A stretch of DNA of 64,000 bases. Origin: Thermoleophilales bacterium. GTDB taxonomy: Bacteria; Actinomycetota; Thermoleophilia; Solirubrobacterales; 70-9. Below the pieces are notes generated by a model. It had not been told where the DNA came from. It worked only from the letters and a program-made list of their open reading frames with translations, and made no database searches. Positions 15,357-24,417 of the stretch are shown here, piece after piece; position 1 is the stretch's first letter, and every line of letters starts with the position of its first letter. The translations under genes were made by a program, and so were the position numbers. Where the stretch lies: the NCBI GenBank assembly GCA_020636955.1, contig JACJWY010000006.1, positions 1 through 64,000 of the forward strand. The letters are read 5' to 3'.

Positions 15357-18077
15357 ATGTTCGTACGTTCAGTCCGGCGCCGCTCTGACCGTCGCCCGTC
15401 ACGCGCAGCCTCCAAGCGGGATCCCGGCAAGGAGAAACCTGTCCGCGAACCGCTGCGCCAGCATCATCTCGACCTGATCGGCCTGGGCTGCGTGCTGCTC
15501 GGGATCTATCTCGTCTTTGTTCTCTACTTCGGCTGGAATGGCGGCAGGATCGGATCCGGAGTCAGCGATGGCCTGAAGTACCTGTTCGGGCTGGTCGCAT
15601 ACCTGGCTCCTTTCGCGCTGTTCGCGGCGGGGGCGATAGCGATCTTCAGGCCTGCCTTTCCGACTACCCGCCCGCTCCGGACCGGGGCGGCGCTCATGGT
15701 GGCGGGGCTCCTGCTCGCCTTCGCCGGCGGCACCTTCGGGCTTGGCGGCGGCCGGCCGGACCGGATCGCGTATTTCGATCCCGGCTGGTTCCCCGACCAT
15801 GGCGGCGTTGTGGGAGAGAGCTTCTACTGGCTTTTCGCCAGTGCCCTTCAGCCTTTCGGGGCCCATCTGGTCGCTGCCTTCGCGATTGTGGCCGGGGTGC
15901 TCCTGCTGACCGGAACCACCGTTGCCACCGTGCTCGGACGCAGCAGCATAGCCCTGAAGAAAGCAGGCGCTACGTCGGCCGAAAGGACCCGCACATTTGC
16001 CCGGACCGCAATCCTTCACGACGGCAAGCCCGACGGCGGCGACTCCGGCGTGGAGACGGTCGCATTGTCCGGGTCCGAACCGATTCCCTTCGGAGACGAG
16101 CCGACCGTCACGGTCGGCATGAACGAGCCAACCGACGAGATCGAATTGCCGTCCGAAGGGGAAAAGGACGATTCGCCTTTTGCGGTCGATATCTGGGCCG
16201 ATGAAGGCGAGGAACCGACAATTTCCGACCGTACCGAACGGCTCGAGCCAATCGAGATCTTCGGGGAAGCCGGCGCCCACGCGGCAATTGGCGAGCCCGG
16301 CACCGCCGTAGCCGAGCCCGGGTCCGATGACGGGGCCGGAGGTGGTGATTCCGGTGATGACGGCGTATTCAGCGATGACTTCGAAGAGGAACTCAAACAG
16401 CTCGAAGAGGAGTTCGACGAACCAGCCGGGGAACCGGCCGAGGAGCCGCAACCGTCCGCCGGGGACCCAGACTCGCCGGATGAAGGGGAGGAACAGCTCA
16501 AGCTGACCCCGCAGGGCGAGAAGCGCGGCGCCACGGTTTCGGAGGAGATCAATTACAAGGCGCCGCCGCTGAAGGTGCTCGAGAAGGGGCAGAAGGGCGG
16601 TGGCCCCGATCCGGCCGAGCAGAAGGAACTGGCCCGCAAACTGGTCGAAACACTTGGCCATTTCGGGGTCGAGGCGAAGGTGGTCGGGGTGGTGACCGGC
16701 CCCCACGTTTCACGTTTCGAACTTCAGCTTGCTCCCGGCACCAAGGTAAAGAAAGTTTCCGAGCTGGCCAACGACCTGGCTTATGCGCTCGCATCGACCG
16801 ATATCCGCATCCTCGCCCCGATTCCGGGCAAGCAGGCGGTCGGGGTGGAGGTTCCAAATTCGAGCCGGAACATGGTCCGCCTCGGCGACATCTACGGCAA
16901 GCCGAAAGAGAAGGACTCTCCGCTCGTCGCCTGGCTCGGCAAGGGAATCGACGGCAAACCGGTTTCGACAGACCTGGCGAAGATGCCGCATGTACTGGTC
17001 GCCGGCACCACCGGATCGGGCAAGTCCGGCTGCGTGAACGCGGTGCTTTCGTCGATCCTGATGCATTCCTCGCCGAATGAGGTGCGGCTGGTCCTGGTCG
17101 ATCCGAAACAGGTCGAGCTGAACCATTACGAGACGGTGCCCCATCTGCTGACCCCGGTGGTGACCAATCCCAAGCTTGCAGCAAATGTGCTGAACAACCT
17201 GATCGCCGAGATGGAAACCCGGTACGGGCTGATGAAGGAGGCCCGGGCGAGAAACATCGAGGACTACAACTCCGCAAAGGCTGCCGAGGGTGAACCGCGA
17301 CTCCCGTACATCCTTTGCGTGATCGACGAGCTCGCCGATTTGATGATGGTAGCTCCGGCCGATGTCGAAGCCTCGATCATCCGTCTGGCCCAGAAGTCCA
17401 GAGCCACGGGCATCCACCTGCTGCTGGCCACCCAGCGGCCCTCGACCGACATCATCACCGGCACAATCAAGGTCAACATCCCGTCGAGAATCGCCTTTGC
17501 GGTTTCATCGCAAACCGACTCCCGGGTGATTCTCGACCAGGGTGGTGCCGAGTCACTGCTCGGCCAGGGCGACATGCTCTTCCGGGGTCCCGGCACCTCG
17601 AAACTTGCCCGGATTCAGGGTGCCTTCGTCACTGAGGACGAGATTGCCCGAATCACCGATTTCTGGTCGGCGCAGGGCGAACCCGAATTCGAGCAGGAAC
17701 TCCTGAGCGAGCCCGAGACCGCCCAGGAAGAGGGGCCGGAAGGTGATTTCGATCCCGACCAGGATGATCTGCTGAACGAGGCGATCATGCTCGTGGTTGA
17801 AACCGAGACGGCGTCTGTGTCGATGATCCAGCGGCGTCTCAGGGTCGGATATACCCGGGCCGGCCGGTTGATCGACATGCTCGAACGTCGTGGCGTCATC
17901 TCCGGCTATGAGGGCTCGAAACCTCGCCAGGTGTTGATCACCCACGCCGACCTGCCGCGAATCCTGGGCGGGGGCGGTGCGTCGGAGCAGTCCGGCGCCG
18001 AACTGCCGGGTACCGGCGATGCCGAGGTTGCCGGATCCACGGTTGCCGAAGATCCCGGCAGCAGTCCGGCCGACTGA
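15357..18077 (+). CDS. ftsK: DNA translocase FtsK/SpoIIIE
   Basis: A 906-residue septal DNA pump. The N-terminal part holds four hydrophobic segments (residues ~45-205). A long acidic Glu/Asp/Pro-rich linker (~230-385) leads to the alpha/beta motor with Walker A GTTGSGKS near residue 550 and Walker B (YILCVIDELADLMM). The C-terminal gamma winged-helix domain (VSMIQRRLRVGYTRAGRLIDMLE), which reads KOPS/SRS sites, is present. An AAAGGA lies just before the ATG. RNase J and ftsK, usually adjacent in this block, are separated here by the repeat, RNA genes and two-component genes. Confidence 0.96.
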   Translation: MFVRSVRRRSDRRPSRAASKRDPGKEKPVREPLRQHHLDLIGLGCVLLGIYLVFVLYFGWNGGRIGSGVSDGLKYLFGLVAYLAPFALFAAGAIAIFRPAFPTTRPLRTGAALMVAGLLLAFAGGTFGLGGGRPDRIAYFDPGWFPDHGGVVGESFYWLFASALQPFGAHLVAAFAIVAGVLLLTGTTVATVLGRSSIALKKAGATSAERTRTFARTAILHDGKPDGGDSGVETVALSGSEPIPFGDEPTVTVGMNEPTDEIELPSEGEKDDSPFAVDIWADEGEEPTISDRTERLEPIEIFGEAGAHAAIGEPGTAVAEPGSDDGAGGGDSGDDGVFSDDFEEELKQLEEEFDEPAGEPAEEPQPSAGDPDSPDEGEEQLKLTPQGEKRGATVSEEINYKAPPLKVLEKGQKGGGPDPAEQKELARKLVETLGHFGVEAKVVGVVTGPHVSRFELQLAPGTKVKKVSELANDLAYALASTDIRILAPIPGKQAVGVEVPNSSRNMVRLGDIYGKPKEKDSPLVAWLGKGIDGKPVSTDLAKMPHVLVAGTTGSGKSGCVNAVLSSILMHSSPNEVRLVLVDPKQVELNHYETVPHLLTPVVTNPKLAANVLNNLIAEMETRYGLMKEARARNIEDYNSAKAAEGEPRLPYILCVIDELADLMMVAPADVEASIIRLAQKSRATGIHLLLATQRPSTDIITGTIKVNIPSRIAFAVSSQTDSRVILDQGGAESLLGQGDMLFRGPGTSKLARIQGAFVTEDEIARITDFWSAQGEPEFEQELLSEPETAQEEGPEGDFDPDQDDLLNEAIMLVVETETASVSMIQRRLRVGYTRAGRLIDMLERRGVISGYEGSKPRQVLITHADLPRILGGGGASEQSGAELPGTGDAEVAGSTVAEDPGSSPAD

Positions 18078-18139
18078 GATCGGTCGACTGCTTCGGGGTC
18101 AGAGGCCTGATTTGCCGTCTGCGGCTGTAAGGTCAGGCC

Positions 18140-19462
18140 GTGGCACTTGGCGAGGAGATATTCAGGTCGGGAAGCAGTTCTGACGGCGAGGTAAGGGCGG
18201 GGATCCTGGTCACGGGCACCGAGGTTTTGACGGCCACGATCCGAGACGAGAACGGCCCCTGGCTTTCGCAGCAGTTGAGTGATCTCGGGATCGAACTGGT
18301 CGAGATCCTCGTCGTCGCCGACCATCCCGGAGATCTCGCCAGCGGGCTCGAGCATATGAAGTCGGTGGGGATCGACCTGATCGTTACCACCGGAGGCCTG
18401 GGTCCGACCGCCGACGATCTGACCGCCGAGGTTGTCGCCGCCTTCGCCGGCCGGGAAATGAAGCTTGATGAAGCGATGGAAGCGAGAATCGCGGCCATCC
18501 TCGCCCGATTCGCCGCCAGCGCGAACCTGGATCTTTCGACCGATGCCCTGAATGAAGCGAACCGGAAGCAGGCGATGATCCCGGTCGGAGCGGTTGCCCT
18601 GAATCCGGTCGGGACCGCTCCCGGTCTGATCGTGACGCAGAGTTCTGGCGACGGGCCCCTGGTCCTCGTCCTTCCGGGCCCGCCGCGGGAGCTCAGGCCG
18701 ATGTGGGATGTGGCGCTGAAGGAGCCGATGCTGTGCGAGCTGCTCGATCGCGCAACCCGGCTGCGCAAGTACCGGCTGCGGATGTTCGGAACCCCCGAGT
18801 CCGAACTGGCGATGAGCCTGCGGGAGATCGAGAAGGGCGGACTCTCGTTTGACGGTCTCGAGATAACGACCTGCCTGAGGAAGGGAGAGGTCGAAGTTGA
18901 CGTCCGTTACCGGGACGCTGCCGAGGAATCGGCCGTACGCCTGCGGCAGGAACTGAAGGCAAGGCATTCCCGGTCGCTTTACAGCCTTGATGGCAGGACG
19001 GTGGATGAGGTAGTTGCCGGTTTGCTGGCCGGTCGCCGGCTGGCCCTCGCCGAGTCCTGCAGCGCCGGCTTGCTGGCCGCCCGGATCGCCGACGTTCCCG
19101 GGTCCTCCGATTACTTCGCCGGGGGAGTCGTGTCCTACTCGAATGAAGCCAAGAAAGATCTGCTCGGGGTGGACCAGGCCCTGCTGGAGGAGTTCGGGGC
19201 CGTTTCGGCCGAGGTCGCCGAGGCGATGGCGGTGGGCGCCCTGGAACGCTTCGATGCCGATGTATCTGTCTCGATTACAGGGATTGCCGGGCCCGGCGGG
19301 GGCAGCGAGGAGAAGCCGGTCGGTCTGGTTCATTTCAACGTGCGGACCGCCGAGGGCGGGGTGAGAGCCGCGGCCCCCGTGATCCCGGGTGGCCGTCGGG
19401 ATGTGCGCGAGCGCTCGGCCCTGGTTGCGATGCATCTGCTTCGCGAGATGCTTGACGGCTGA
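18140..19462 (+). CDS. cinA: CinA-family protein (competence/damage-inducible, nicotinamide-nucleotide amidohydrolase domain)
   Basis: A 440-residue two-domain protein. The N-terminal MoCF-like COG1058 domain (ILVTGTEVLTATIRDENGPWL, then TTGGLGPTADDLT) is a predicted pyrophosphatase. The C-terminal CinA domain (LAESCSAGLLAARI...SITGIAGPGGG, from about residue 290) is the NMN deamidase family. GTG at 18140 is used as start; the conserved part begins about 18 residues later, so a shorter form is possible. The cinA-recA-recX order is widespread. Confidence 0.9.
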   Translation: MALGEEIFRSGSSSDGEVRAGILVTGTEVLTATIRDENGPWLSQQLSDLGIELVEILVVADHPGDLASGLEHMKSVGIDLIVTTGGLGPTADDLTAEVVAAFAGREMKLDEAMEARIAAILARFAASANLDLSTDALNEANRKQAMIPVGAVALNPVGTAPGLIVTQSSGDGPLVLVLPGPPRELRPMWDVALKEPMLCELLDRATRLRKYRLRMFGTPESELAMSLREIEKGGLSFDGLEITTCLRKGEVEVDVRYRDAAEESAVRLRQELKARHSRSLYSLDGRTVDEVVAGLLAGRRLALAESCSAGLLAARIADVPGSSDYFAGGVVSYSNEAKKDLLGVDQALLEEFGAVSAEVAEAMAVGALERFDADVSVSITGIAGPGGGSEEKPVGLVHFNVRTAEGGVRAAAPVIPGGRRDVRERSALVAMHLLREMLDG

Positions 19463-19626
19463 CTTTCACGTCCAAGGGTCTGTCCGGGCCGGATGTGACT
19501 ATTGAGGCAGGAATTCGGGACTGAATTGTTGCCTTATTTGCACACATTTGAGCGGTTTTCGGACAGATTTCTCGTCGTGAAGCGGTATCCAAAGATCCGT
19601 CCGAAGCAGGACTTACTGTTCCAAAA

Positions 19627-19642
19627 ACGAACTTGTGTTCGT
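19627..19642. promoter_or_regulatory. SOS (LexA) box upstream of recA
   Basis: The sequence ACGAACTTGTGTTCGT is a perfect 6-4-6 palindrome matching the Gram-positive LexA consensus CGAAC-N4-GTTCG. It lies 62 bp before the recA ATG, which fits LexA control of recA. A GTG at 19635 falls inside the box and is therefore not used as the start. Confidence 0.88.
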
Positions 19643-19659
19643 GTCTGTCCGGACACGAA
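19638..19659. repeat. Inverted repeat overlapping the SOS box
   Basis: TTCGTGTC (19638-19645) and GACACGAA (19652-19659) form a perfect 8-bp inverted repeat around TGTCCG. It shares its left arm with the right half-site of the SOS box and lies in the recA leader. It could be a second operator or a leader hairpin. Confidence 0.7.
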
Positions 19660-19703
19660 TGAATAAACGATCTGCCCGTCAGGGTGGCGGCGAGGTGAAT
19701 GAG

Positions 19704-20840
19704 ATGAGCGAAAACAGAGCCAATGACCTGGAGCCGGCTACCGAGAAGGAAGCCAAAGCCAGAATTGCCGCCCTTGACGCGGCCAAGAGCCAGATCGAGA
19801 AGCAATTCGGTGCCGGTTCGCTGATGAAGCTGGGCGACCGGTCTTCGGTCAATGTGGAGGCGATCTCGACCGGCGCGTTGCCGCTGGACATCGCCCTGGG
19901 AGTCGGCGGTATCCCGCGTGGCCGGATCGTCGAAATCTACGGTCCGGAATCCTCGGGCAAAACGACGCTGGTCTACCACATCATCGCCGAGGCCCAGAAG
20001 CGTGGCGGCGTCTGTGCCTTCGTCGACGCCGAGCACGCGATCGATCCCGTGTACGCGCGGAAGATCGGGGTAAACACCGACGAGCTGCTGGTCTCGCAAC
20101 CCGATTACGGCGAGCAGGCGCTGGAGATAGTGGACGTGCTGACCCGGTCCGGAGCGGTTGACGTGGTCGCGGTCGATTCGGTCGCGGCGCTTACCCCGCG
20201 AGCCGAACTTGAAGGCCAGATGGGCGAAGTTACGGTCGGGCTGCAGGCCAGGCTGATGTCGCAGGCCCTGAGAAAGCTGGCCGGGAACCTGAACCGGGCG
20301 AATACGCTCTGCCTGTTCACCAATCAGATCCGCGAAAAGATCGGCGTTTCTTTCGGTTCGCCGGAGACCCAGCCGGGCGGACGGGCGCTCAAGTTCTACT
20401 CGTCGCAGCGACTTGACATCCGCCGGATCGAGACCCTCAAGGACGGCACCGAAGCCGTGGCCAACCGGGTCCGGGTCAAGGTGGTCAAGAACAAGGTCGC
20501 GGCACCGTTCAAGCAGGCCGAGTTCGACATCGAATACGGCCTCGGCATCTCCCGCGAGGGGGCACTGATCGACCTCGGCATGGAACATGACCTGGTCCAG
20601 AAGTCCGGTTCGTTCTTCTCCTATGGAGAAACCAGGCTCGGGCAGGGTCGCAACAACTCGAAACAGTTCCTGACCGAGAATCCGGACATCGCCCAGGAGA
20701 TCGAGGATCGGATCCTCGCCAACCTCGGTATCTCGCGTGACGGATCCCCGATCGAGTCCTCGGCACCCGAAGGTGTGGATGCGGAGACCGGAGAAGTGAT
20801 CGAGCCGGATGCGGGTGACGCCGGACTGAAGGCTGCCTGA
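19704..20840 (+). CDS. recA: Recombinase RecA
   Basis: A 378-residue strand-exchange ATPase and LexA co-protease. It shows Walker A GPESSGKTT, the catalytic EHAID segment, Walker B, and loops L1/L2 (including NQIREKIGV). The C-terminal domain has VKNKVAAPFKQAEFDI. No intein is present. ATG 19704 is chosen because a GAGG lies about 10 bases upstream and the RecA N-terminus follows; the longer frame to 19635 begins inside the SOS box. An acidic tail is present. recX follows after 51 bp. Confidence 0.97.
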   Translation: MSENRANDLEPATEKEAKARIAALDAAKSQIEKQFGAGSLMKLGDRSSVNVEAISTGALPLDIALGVGGIPRGRIVEIYGPESSGKTTLVYHIIAEAQKRGGVCAFVDAEHAIDPVYARKIGVNTDELLVSQPDYGEQALEIVDVLTRSGAVDVVAVDSVAALTPRAELEGQMGEVTVGLQARLMSQALRKLAGNLNRANTLCLFTNQIREKIGVSFGSPETQPGGRALKFYSSQRLDIRRIETLKDGTEAVANRVRVKVVKNKVAAPFKQAEFDIEYGLGISREGALIDLGMEHDLVQKSGSFFSYGETRLGQGRNNSKQFLTENPDIAQEIEDRILANLGISRDGSPIESSAPEGVDAETGEVIEPDAGDAGLKAA

Positions 20841-20891
20841 ACCGGCCAGGCATGCCGGCATCGCTCCTGAACCCGGCCCCGACCGACTCCG

Positions 20892-21356
20892 ATGTCTGAG
20901 CAGTGGCTGGCCAGCGCATTGGCGGCGATAAGTCGCAAGGACCGCACCGAAACCGAGATGCGGGACTGGCTCGCCGAGCGCGAAGTCGAACCTGACGAAA
21001 TCGAGTCGATCATCGCCTGTCTGACCGAGAACCTGGCCCTCGATGACCGCCGGTTTGCTCTCGCCTATGCCCACGACAAGAGAGAACTGAGCGGCTGGGG
21101 GAAGGACCGGATCAGGGAAGTCCTGCTCAAACGGGGAGTGGACCGGGAACTCGTCGATGAAGCCCTGGCCGGGACCGGTGGCAGCGACGGAGGGGTCGAA
21201 AGTGAAGTCGAAAGGGCCGTCCGGGTGCTAAACGAACGGGGAGCCGATCTGAGCGATGACCGCGGCAGGCAACGGGCGCTGGGGCTCCTGGCAAGGCGCG
21301 GTTACGAAGCCGAAGAGGCCTATGCGGCGATCCGCATCGCCGAACGTGCCGCCTGA
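20892..21356 (+). CDS. recX: Regulatory protein RecX
   Basis: A 154-residue helical protein of three-helix repeats that limits RecA filament extension. Typical RecX features are RTETEMRDWL, the FALAYAHDKR segment, and the GKDRIREVLLKRGVDRELVDEAL repeat, with a third repeat ending in LLARRGYEAEEAYAAI. It sits directly downstream of recA, the usual arrangement, and is probably co-transcribed under SOS control. Confidence 0.9.
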   Translation: MSEQWLASALAAISRKDRTETEMRDWLAEREVEPDEIESIIACLTENLALDDRRFALAYAHDKRELSGWGKDRIREVLLKRGVDRELVDEALAGTGGSDGGVESEVERAVRVLNERGADLSDDRGRQRALGLLARRGYEAEEAYAAIRIAERAA

Positions 21357-21437
21357 GGGCTGCGACCCTGATCGACCGCGAAATGGAGTGTCCGGGTCGA
21401 TACCCGGGCGCCGCCGAAATCAGTAGGATTCGCGCCG

Positions 21438-21713
21438 ATGGAAATCAAGACCGTCTTCCTGATCTTCGGCATCAGTCTCGCCTGCTTCGCGGTAATCGTC
21501 AGCTTCATTGGCCTCAGGTCAAAGAACTTCCCCAGTCGCGGCGCCCTGATCGGATTGCTGCTCCTGGCAGTGGTCCTTGTCGGTGGTACCACCACCTTCG
21601 CGGTCAAGCTCTCGATCGAAGAGCAGCACGAACGCGAAGAGGGTCATGAGGGTCTCGGCGAAGAGTCGAAGGACGCCGCCGCCATCAACATCATTCGTCA
21701 CGACCAGGCCTGA
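21438..21713 (+). CDS. Small two-span membrane protein, unknown function
   Basis: A 91-residue protein with two hydrophobic segments (residues ~4-25 and ~36-58), followed by a charged Glu/His-rich tail of about 30 residues (EEQHEREEGHEG). I do not recognise a named family. Codon use and the strong hydrophobic pattern support it as real. The stop is followed 23-25 bases later by copy B of the intergenic repeat. Confidence 0.7.
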   Translation: MEIKTVFLIFGISLACFAVIVSFIGLRSKNFPSRGALIGLLLLAVVLVGGTTTFAVKLSIEEQHEREEGHEGLGEESKDAAAINIIRHDQA

Positions 21714-21736
21714 GAGCCCGCCCGGGCCCGGGCGGC

Positions 21737-22015
21737 GCCAGGGGCCACCAGCCGTCCGCTGGCTTCGTCGGCGGCCGGAAACGGCAGCTCACGTACCCGC
21801 GTACTATCGCGGCCATTTCCGGCCTGTCTCCTTGCCAGCGAACGGCTGGAGGCTCCTGGCATCCACCCGCCGAAGGGTTTGTGAAGTCGCGTTATGGGGT
21901 CGCGGGGCCGGGTTGGTGTAGCCGTGGGGGTTGGTCATGCGTCCCCGGGGAACTCCCCGCGGACGAGCGCAGCGAGTCCAAGGGCCCCGGGGATGCATGC
22001 CAACCCCCACGGCGT
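21737..22015. repeat. Dispersed intergenic repeat element, copy B
   Basis: The second copy of the element at 12151-12617. Block 1 is 21744-21891 and block 2 is 21908-22015. The two blocks are almost adjacent here, without the expanded 19-bp array. The block-2 inverted repeat (CCGTGGGGGTTGG... to ...CCAACCCCCACGG) is intact, with one extra T in the left arm. Like copy A it begins about 24 bp after a stop codon on the plus strand. The rest of the gap to miaB (22016-22133) holds a short imperfect duplication of CACGGCGTGGYCACCAGG and nothing else recognised. Confidence 0.85.
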
Positions 22016-22133
22016 GGTCACCAGGCTCGCACGGCGTGGCCACCAGGCACCGCGACACGGCCATTAGGCGCCGCGGGCTGACGACATCGGTGCCGCCGCG
22101 GAGTGGGGTGGCCCGCGGTAATCTGGACGATTC

Positions 22134-23456
22134 ATGAAGAAGTTCCATGTCACCACCTTCGGGTGCCAGATGAACGAGCATGACTCAGAGCGGATGAAGG
22201 GCATGCTCACCTCCCTTGGCTATGCGGAATCCGAGCATCGGGAGGATGCCGATCTGATCCTGTTCAATACCTGCTCGATCCGGGAGAACGCCGACAACCG
22301 GTTCATCTCCCACCTGGGTGAGGCCAAGCGGCTGAAAGGCGAAGATCCGGAACGGATCGTCGGGGTTGGTGGCTGCTGGGCGCAATCGGTCAAGGATGAG
22401 GTTTTTCGACGATTTCCGTTCGTCGATGTCGCCTTCGGACCCGGTCAGATCCACAAGCTGGCCGAGTTCCTGAACTCCGACCAGCTGACTGCGCAGGGGT
22501 ATTTCGAGTTTGAGGACTTCGCCGGCCATCTGCCTTCCCACCGGGCCCGCCGGTTTCAGGGCTGGCTTCAGATATCCCAAGGCTGCAATTGCGTTTGCTC
22601 CTACTGCATCGTTCCATCGACCAGGGGCCGGGAAAAGAGTCGCGATCCGCAGGAACTGGTCATGGAGGCAGAGAAGCTGGCCGCCGACGGAGTCCGTGAA
22701 ATCACCCTGCTGGGTCAAAACGTGAACTCATACGGGCGGGACCTGCCCGGGGACAGCCGGATCCGCTTCTCCGAGCTGCTCGGCATGATCGACGCCGTCG
22801 ACGGGATCGACCGGCTGCGTTACACGAGCCCGCATCCGAAGGACATGAGGGAAGACGTGATCGAAGCCCACGCGACCCTTCCATCGCTCTGCGAGCACAT
22901 CCACCTTCCGCTTCAGTCCGGCTCGAGCCCGATTCTCAAGAAAATGCGCCGCACCTACACCCGGGAGCGGTACCTGGACCGGGTCGCGATGATCCGCGAA
23001 ATCGTTCCGGATTGCGCAATCACGACAGACATCATCGTCGGCTTCCCGGGGGAGACCGAAGATGACTTCTCCCAAACCCTCGAAGTGGTCGAAGAGGTGG
23101 GCTACGACGGGGCATTCACCTTCATCTATTCGCCCCGACGTGGCACTCTGGCCGCCGAAATGGACGACCAGATCCCGCACCCGCTTAAGGTCGAACGCAT
23201 GGAGCGACTGGTCGAAGCCGTGCAGCGGAGGGCGAGGGAGCGATCCCAGCGCTTCGTCGGTCGCAGCCTCGAGGTGCTTGTCGAAGGGCCCAGCCGGAAC
23301 GATCCGACCCGGATCCGTGGCCGCAGCCGTCACAACAAGGCGGTCAACTTCGAAGGCGCCGCCGAGGCCGGGAGGTTTGTGGAAGTCGAAATCTCGGCTG
23401 CGACCTCGCAGACCCTGAGCGGGACCGAACGCCTGCTTTCCGGCATCGGCGCCTGA
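22134..23456 (+). CDS. miaB: tRNA-2-methylthio-N6-isopentenyladenosine synthase
   Basis: A 440-residue radical-SAM methylthiotransferase acting on A37 of tRNAs. The N-terminal UPF0004 domain has three cluster Cys (FGCQMNEHD, FNTCSIREN, GGCWAQ). The radical-SAM motif is GCNCVCSYC (C-x3-C-x2-C with one extra Cys), followed by IVPSTRGREKSR. A C-terminal TRAM domain (GRSLEVLVEG...GRSRHNKAVNF) binds tRNA. It is followed at 7 bp by miaA, which makes its substrate modification. Confidence 0.96.
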   Translation: MKKFHVTTFGCQMNEHDSERMKGMLTSLGYAESEHREDADLILFNTCSIRENADNRFISHLGEAKRLKGEDPERIVGVGGCWAQSVKDEVFRRFPFVDVAFGPGQIHKLAEFLNSDQLTAQGYFEFEDFAGHLPSHRARRFQGWLQISQGCNCVCSYCIVPSTRGREKSRDPQELVMEAEKLAADGVREITLLGQNVNSYGRDLPGDSRIRFSELLGMIDAVDGIDRLRYTSPHPKDMREDVIEAHATLPSLCEHIHLPLQSGSSPILKKMRRTYTRERYLDRVAMIREIVPDCAITTDIIVGFPGETEDDFSQTLEVVEEVGYDGAFTFIYSPRRGTLAAEMDDQIPHPLKVERMERLVEAVQRRARERSQRFVGRSLEVLVEGPSRNDPTRIRGRSRHNKAVNFEGAAEAGRFVEVEISAATSQTLSGTERLLSGIGA

Positions 23457-23463
23457 GGGATCC

Positions 23464-24417
23464 GTGGCCGGCGGCGCAAGTCGGGAAGGGGAGGGGGCTC
23501 CGCTCCCGGTGATCGCGATCTTCGGCCCGACCGGGATCGGCAAGACAGGTGTGGCGATCGAGCTGGCGGAGAAGTTGCGGGAACGGGGAGCGGACCCGGT
23601 GGCGATCAACTGCGACTCGATCCAGGTCTACCGTGGCCTCGAGCTGATCAGTGGAGCGGCCACATCGGGAGATCGCGAAAAACTGGAACATCGCCTGATC
23701 TCATTCGTGCCGATCACCGAGGAGTTCAGCGCCGGAAGATTCGGGGAAGCGGCACGGAAGGAAATCGACGGCGCGCTGGAATCCGGACGCATTCCGATTC
23801 TCGTCGGGGGGACCGGTCTCTATCTTCGGGCGGCGCTTTCCGATCTCGAGATGCGTCCGGCGGTCGACCCGGAGATCCGCCGGGCAGTGGAGGCGGAGAT
23901 CGAACGCGAGGGCCCCGAGGCCCTGCACGCGACTCTGCCCCCGAAGCTTGCAGGCCAGGTCCACTCGCACGACCGCAAGCGAATCGCCCGGCTGACCGAA
24001 TTGAACCGGTCGGGAATCAATCCCCACCCAGACCACGAGGGCGGAGGAGAGCTCTGGACATCCAGCCTGCGGCATCCCACCCTGCTGATCGGACTGGTCG
24101 AAGACGATCGGGTCCTGCTATCGAAAATCAGGGAACGCGTGGGGGAAATGGCCGCGAACGGAGCGGGGCGCGAAGCCGAACTGGCCGATCAGGCGGGTGC
24201 ATCGAGGACCGTCCGGGCCGCGATCGGCTTCGATGAATTCAGGTCCGGCGACCTCGAACGGGTGATCGCCCGGCACCGGAGACTCGGGCGCCGGCAGATG
24301 ACCTGGATGCGGCGGCTTGAGGGAATCGAGGTGATCGATCGCAGCGAACTTGAAGACGAGGGGGTCGCGGCAAAGATCCTCGAACTCGCCGAACAGGTAC
24401 CTTGCCGGGTCGCATGA
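23464..24417 (+). CDS. miaA: tRNA dimethylallyltransferase
   Basis: A 317-residue enzyme that transfers the dimethylallyl group to N6 of A37. It has the P-loop FGPTGIGKTGVA, the INCDSIQVYRGLELISGAAT segment, GGTGLYLRA, and the C-terminal RRQMTWMRR motif. The start is GTG at 23464. The stop overlaps the ATG of the dapF-like gene (ATGA). With miaB it forms an i6A/ms2i6A module. Confidence 0.95.
   Translation: MAGGASREGEGAPLPVIAIFGPTGIGKTGVAIELAEKLRERGADPVAINCDSIQVYRGLELISGAATSGDREKLEHRLISFVPITEEFSAGRFGEAARKEIDGALESGRIPILVGGTGLYLRAALSDLEMRPAVDPEIRRAVEAEIEREGPEALHATLPPKLAGQVHSHDRKRIARLTELNRSGINPHPDHEGGGELWTSSLRHPTLLIGLVEDDRVLLSKIRERVGEMAANGAGREAELADQAGASRTVRAAIGFDEFRSGDLERVIARHRRLGRRQMTWMRRLEGIEVIDRSELEDEGVAAKILELAEQVPCRVA

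Noticed and set aside
15399..16706. Long minus-strand frame opposite the ftsK linker
   Set aside because: Shadow of the GC-rich linker; Arg/Gly/Pro-rich translation with no signals.
19635..19703. N-terminal extension of RecA from GTG 19635
   Set aside because: The codon lies in the SOS box, and a ribosome-binding site precedes ATG 19704.
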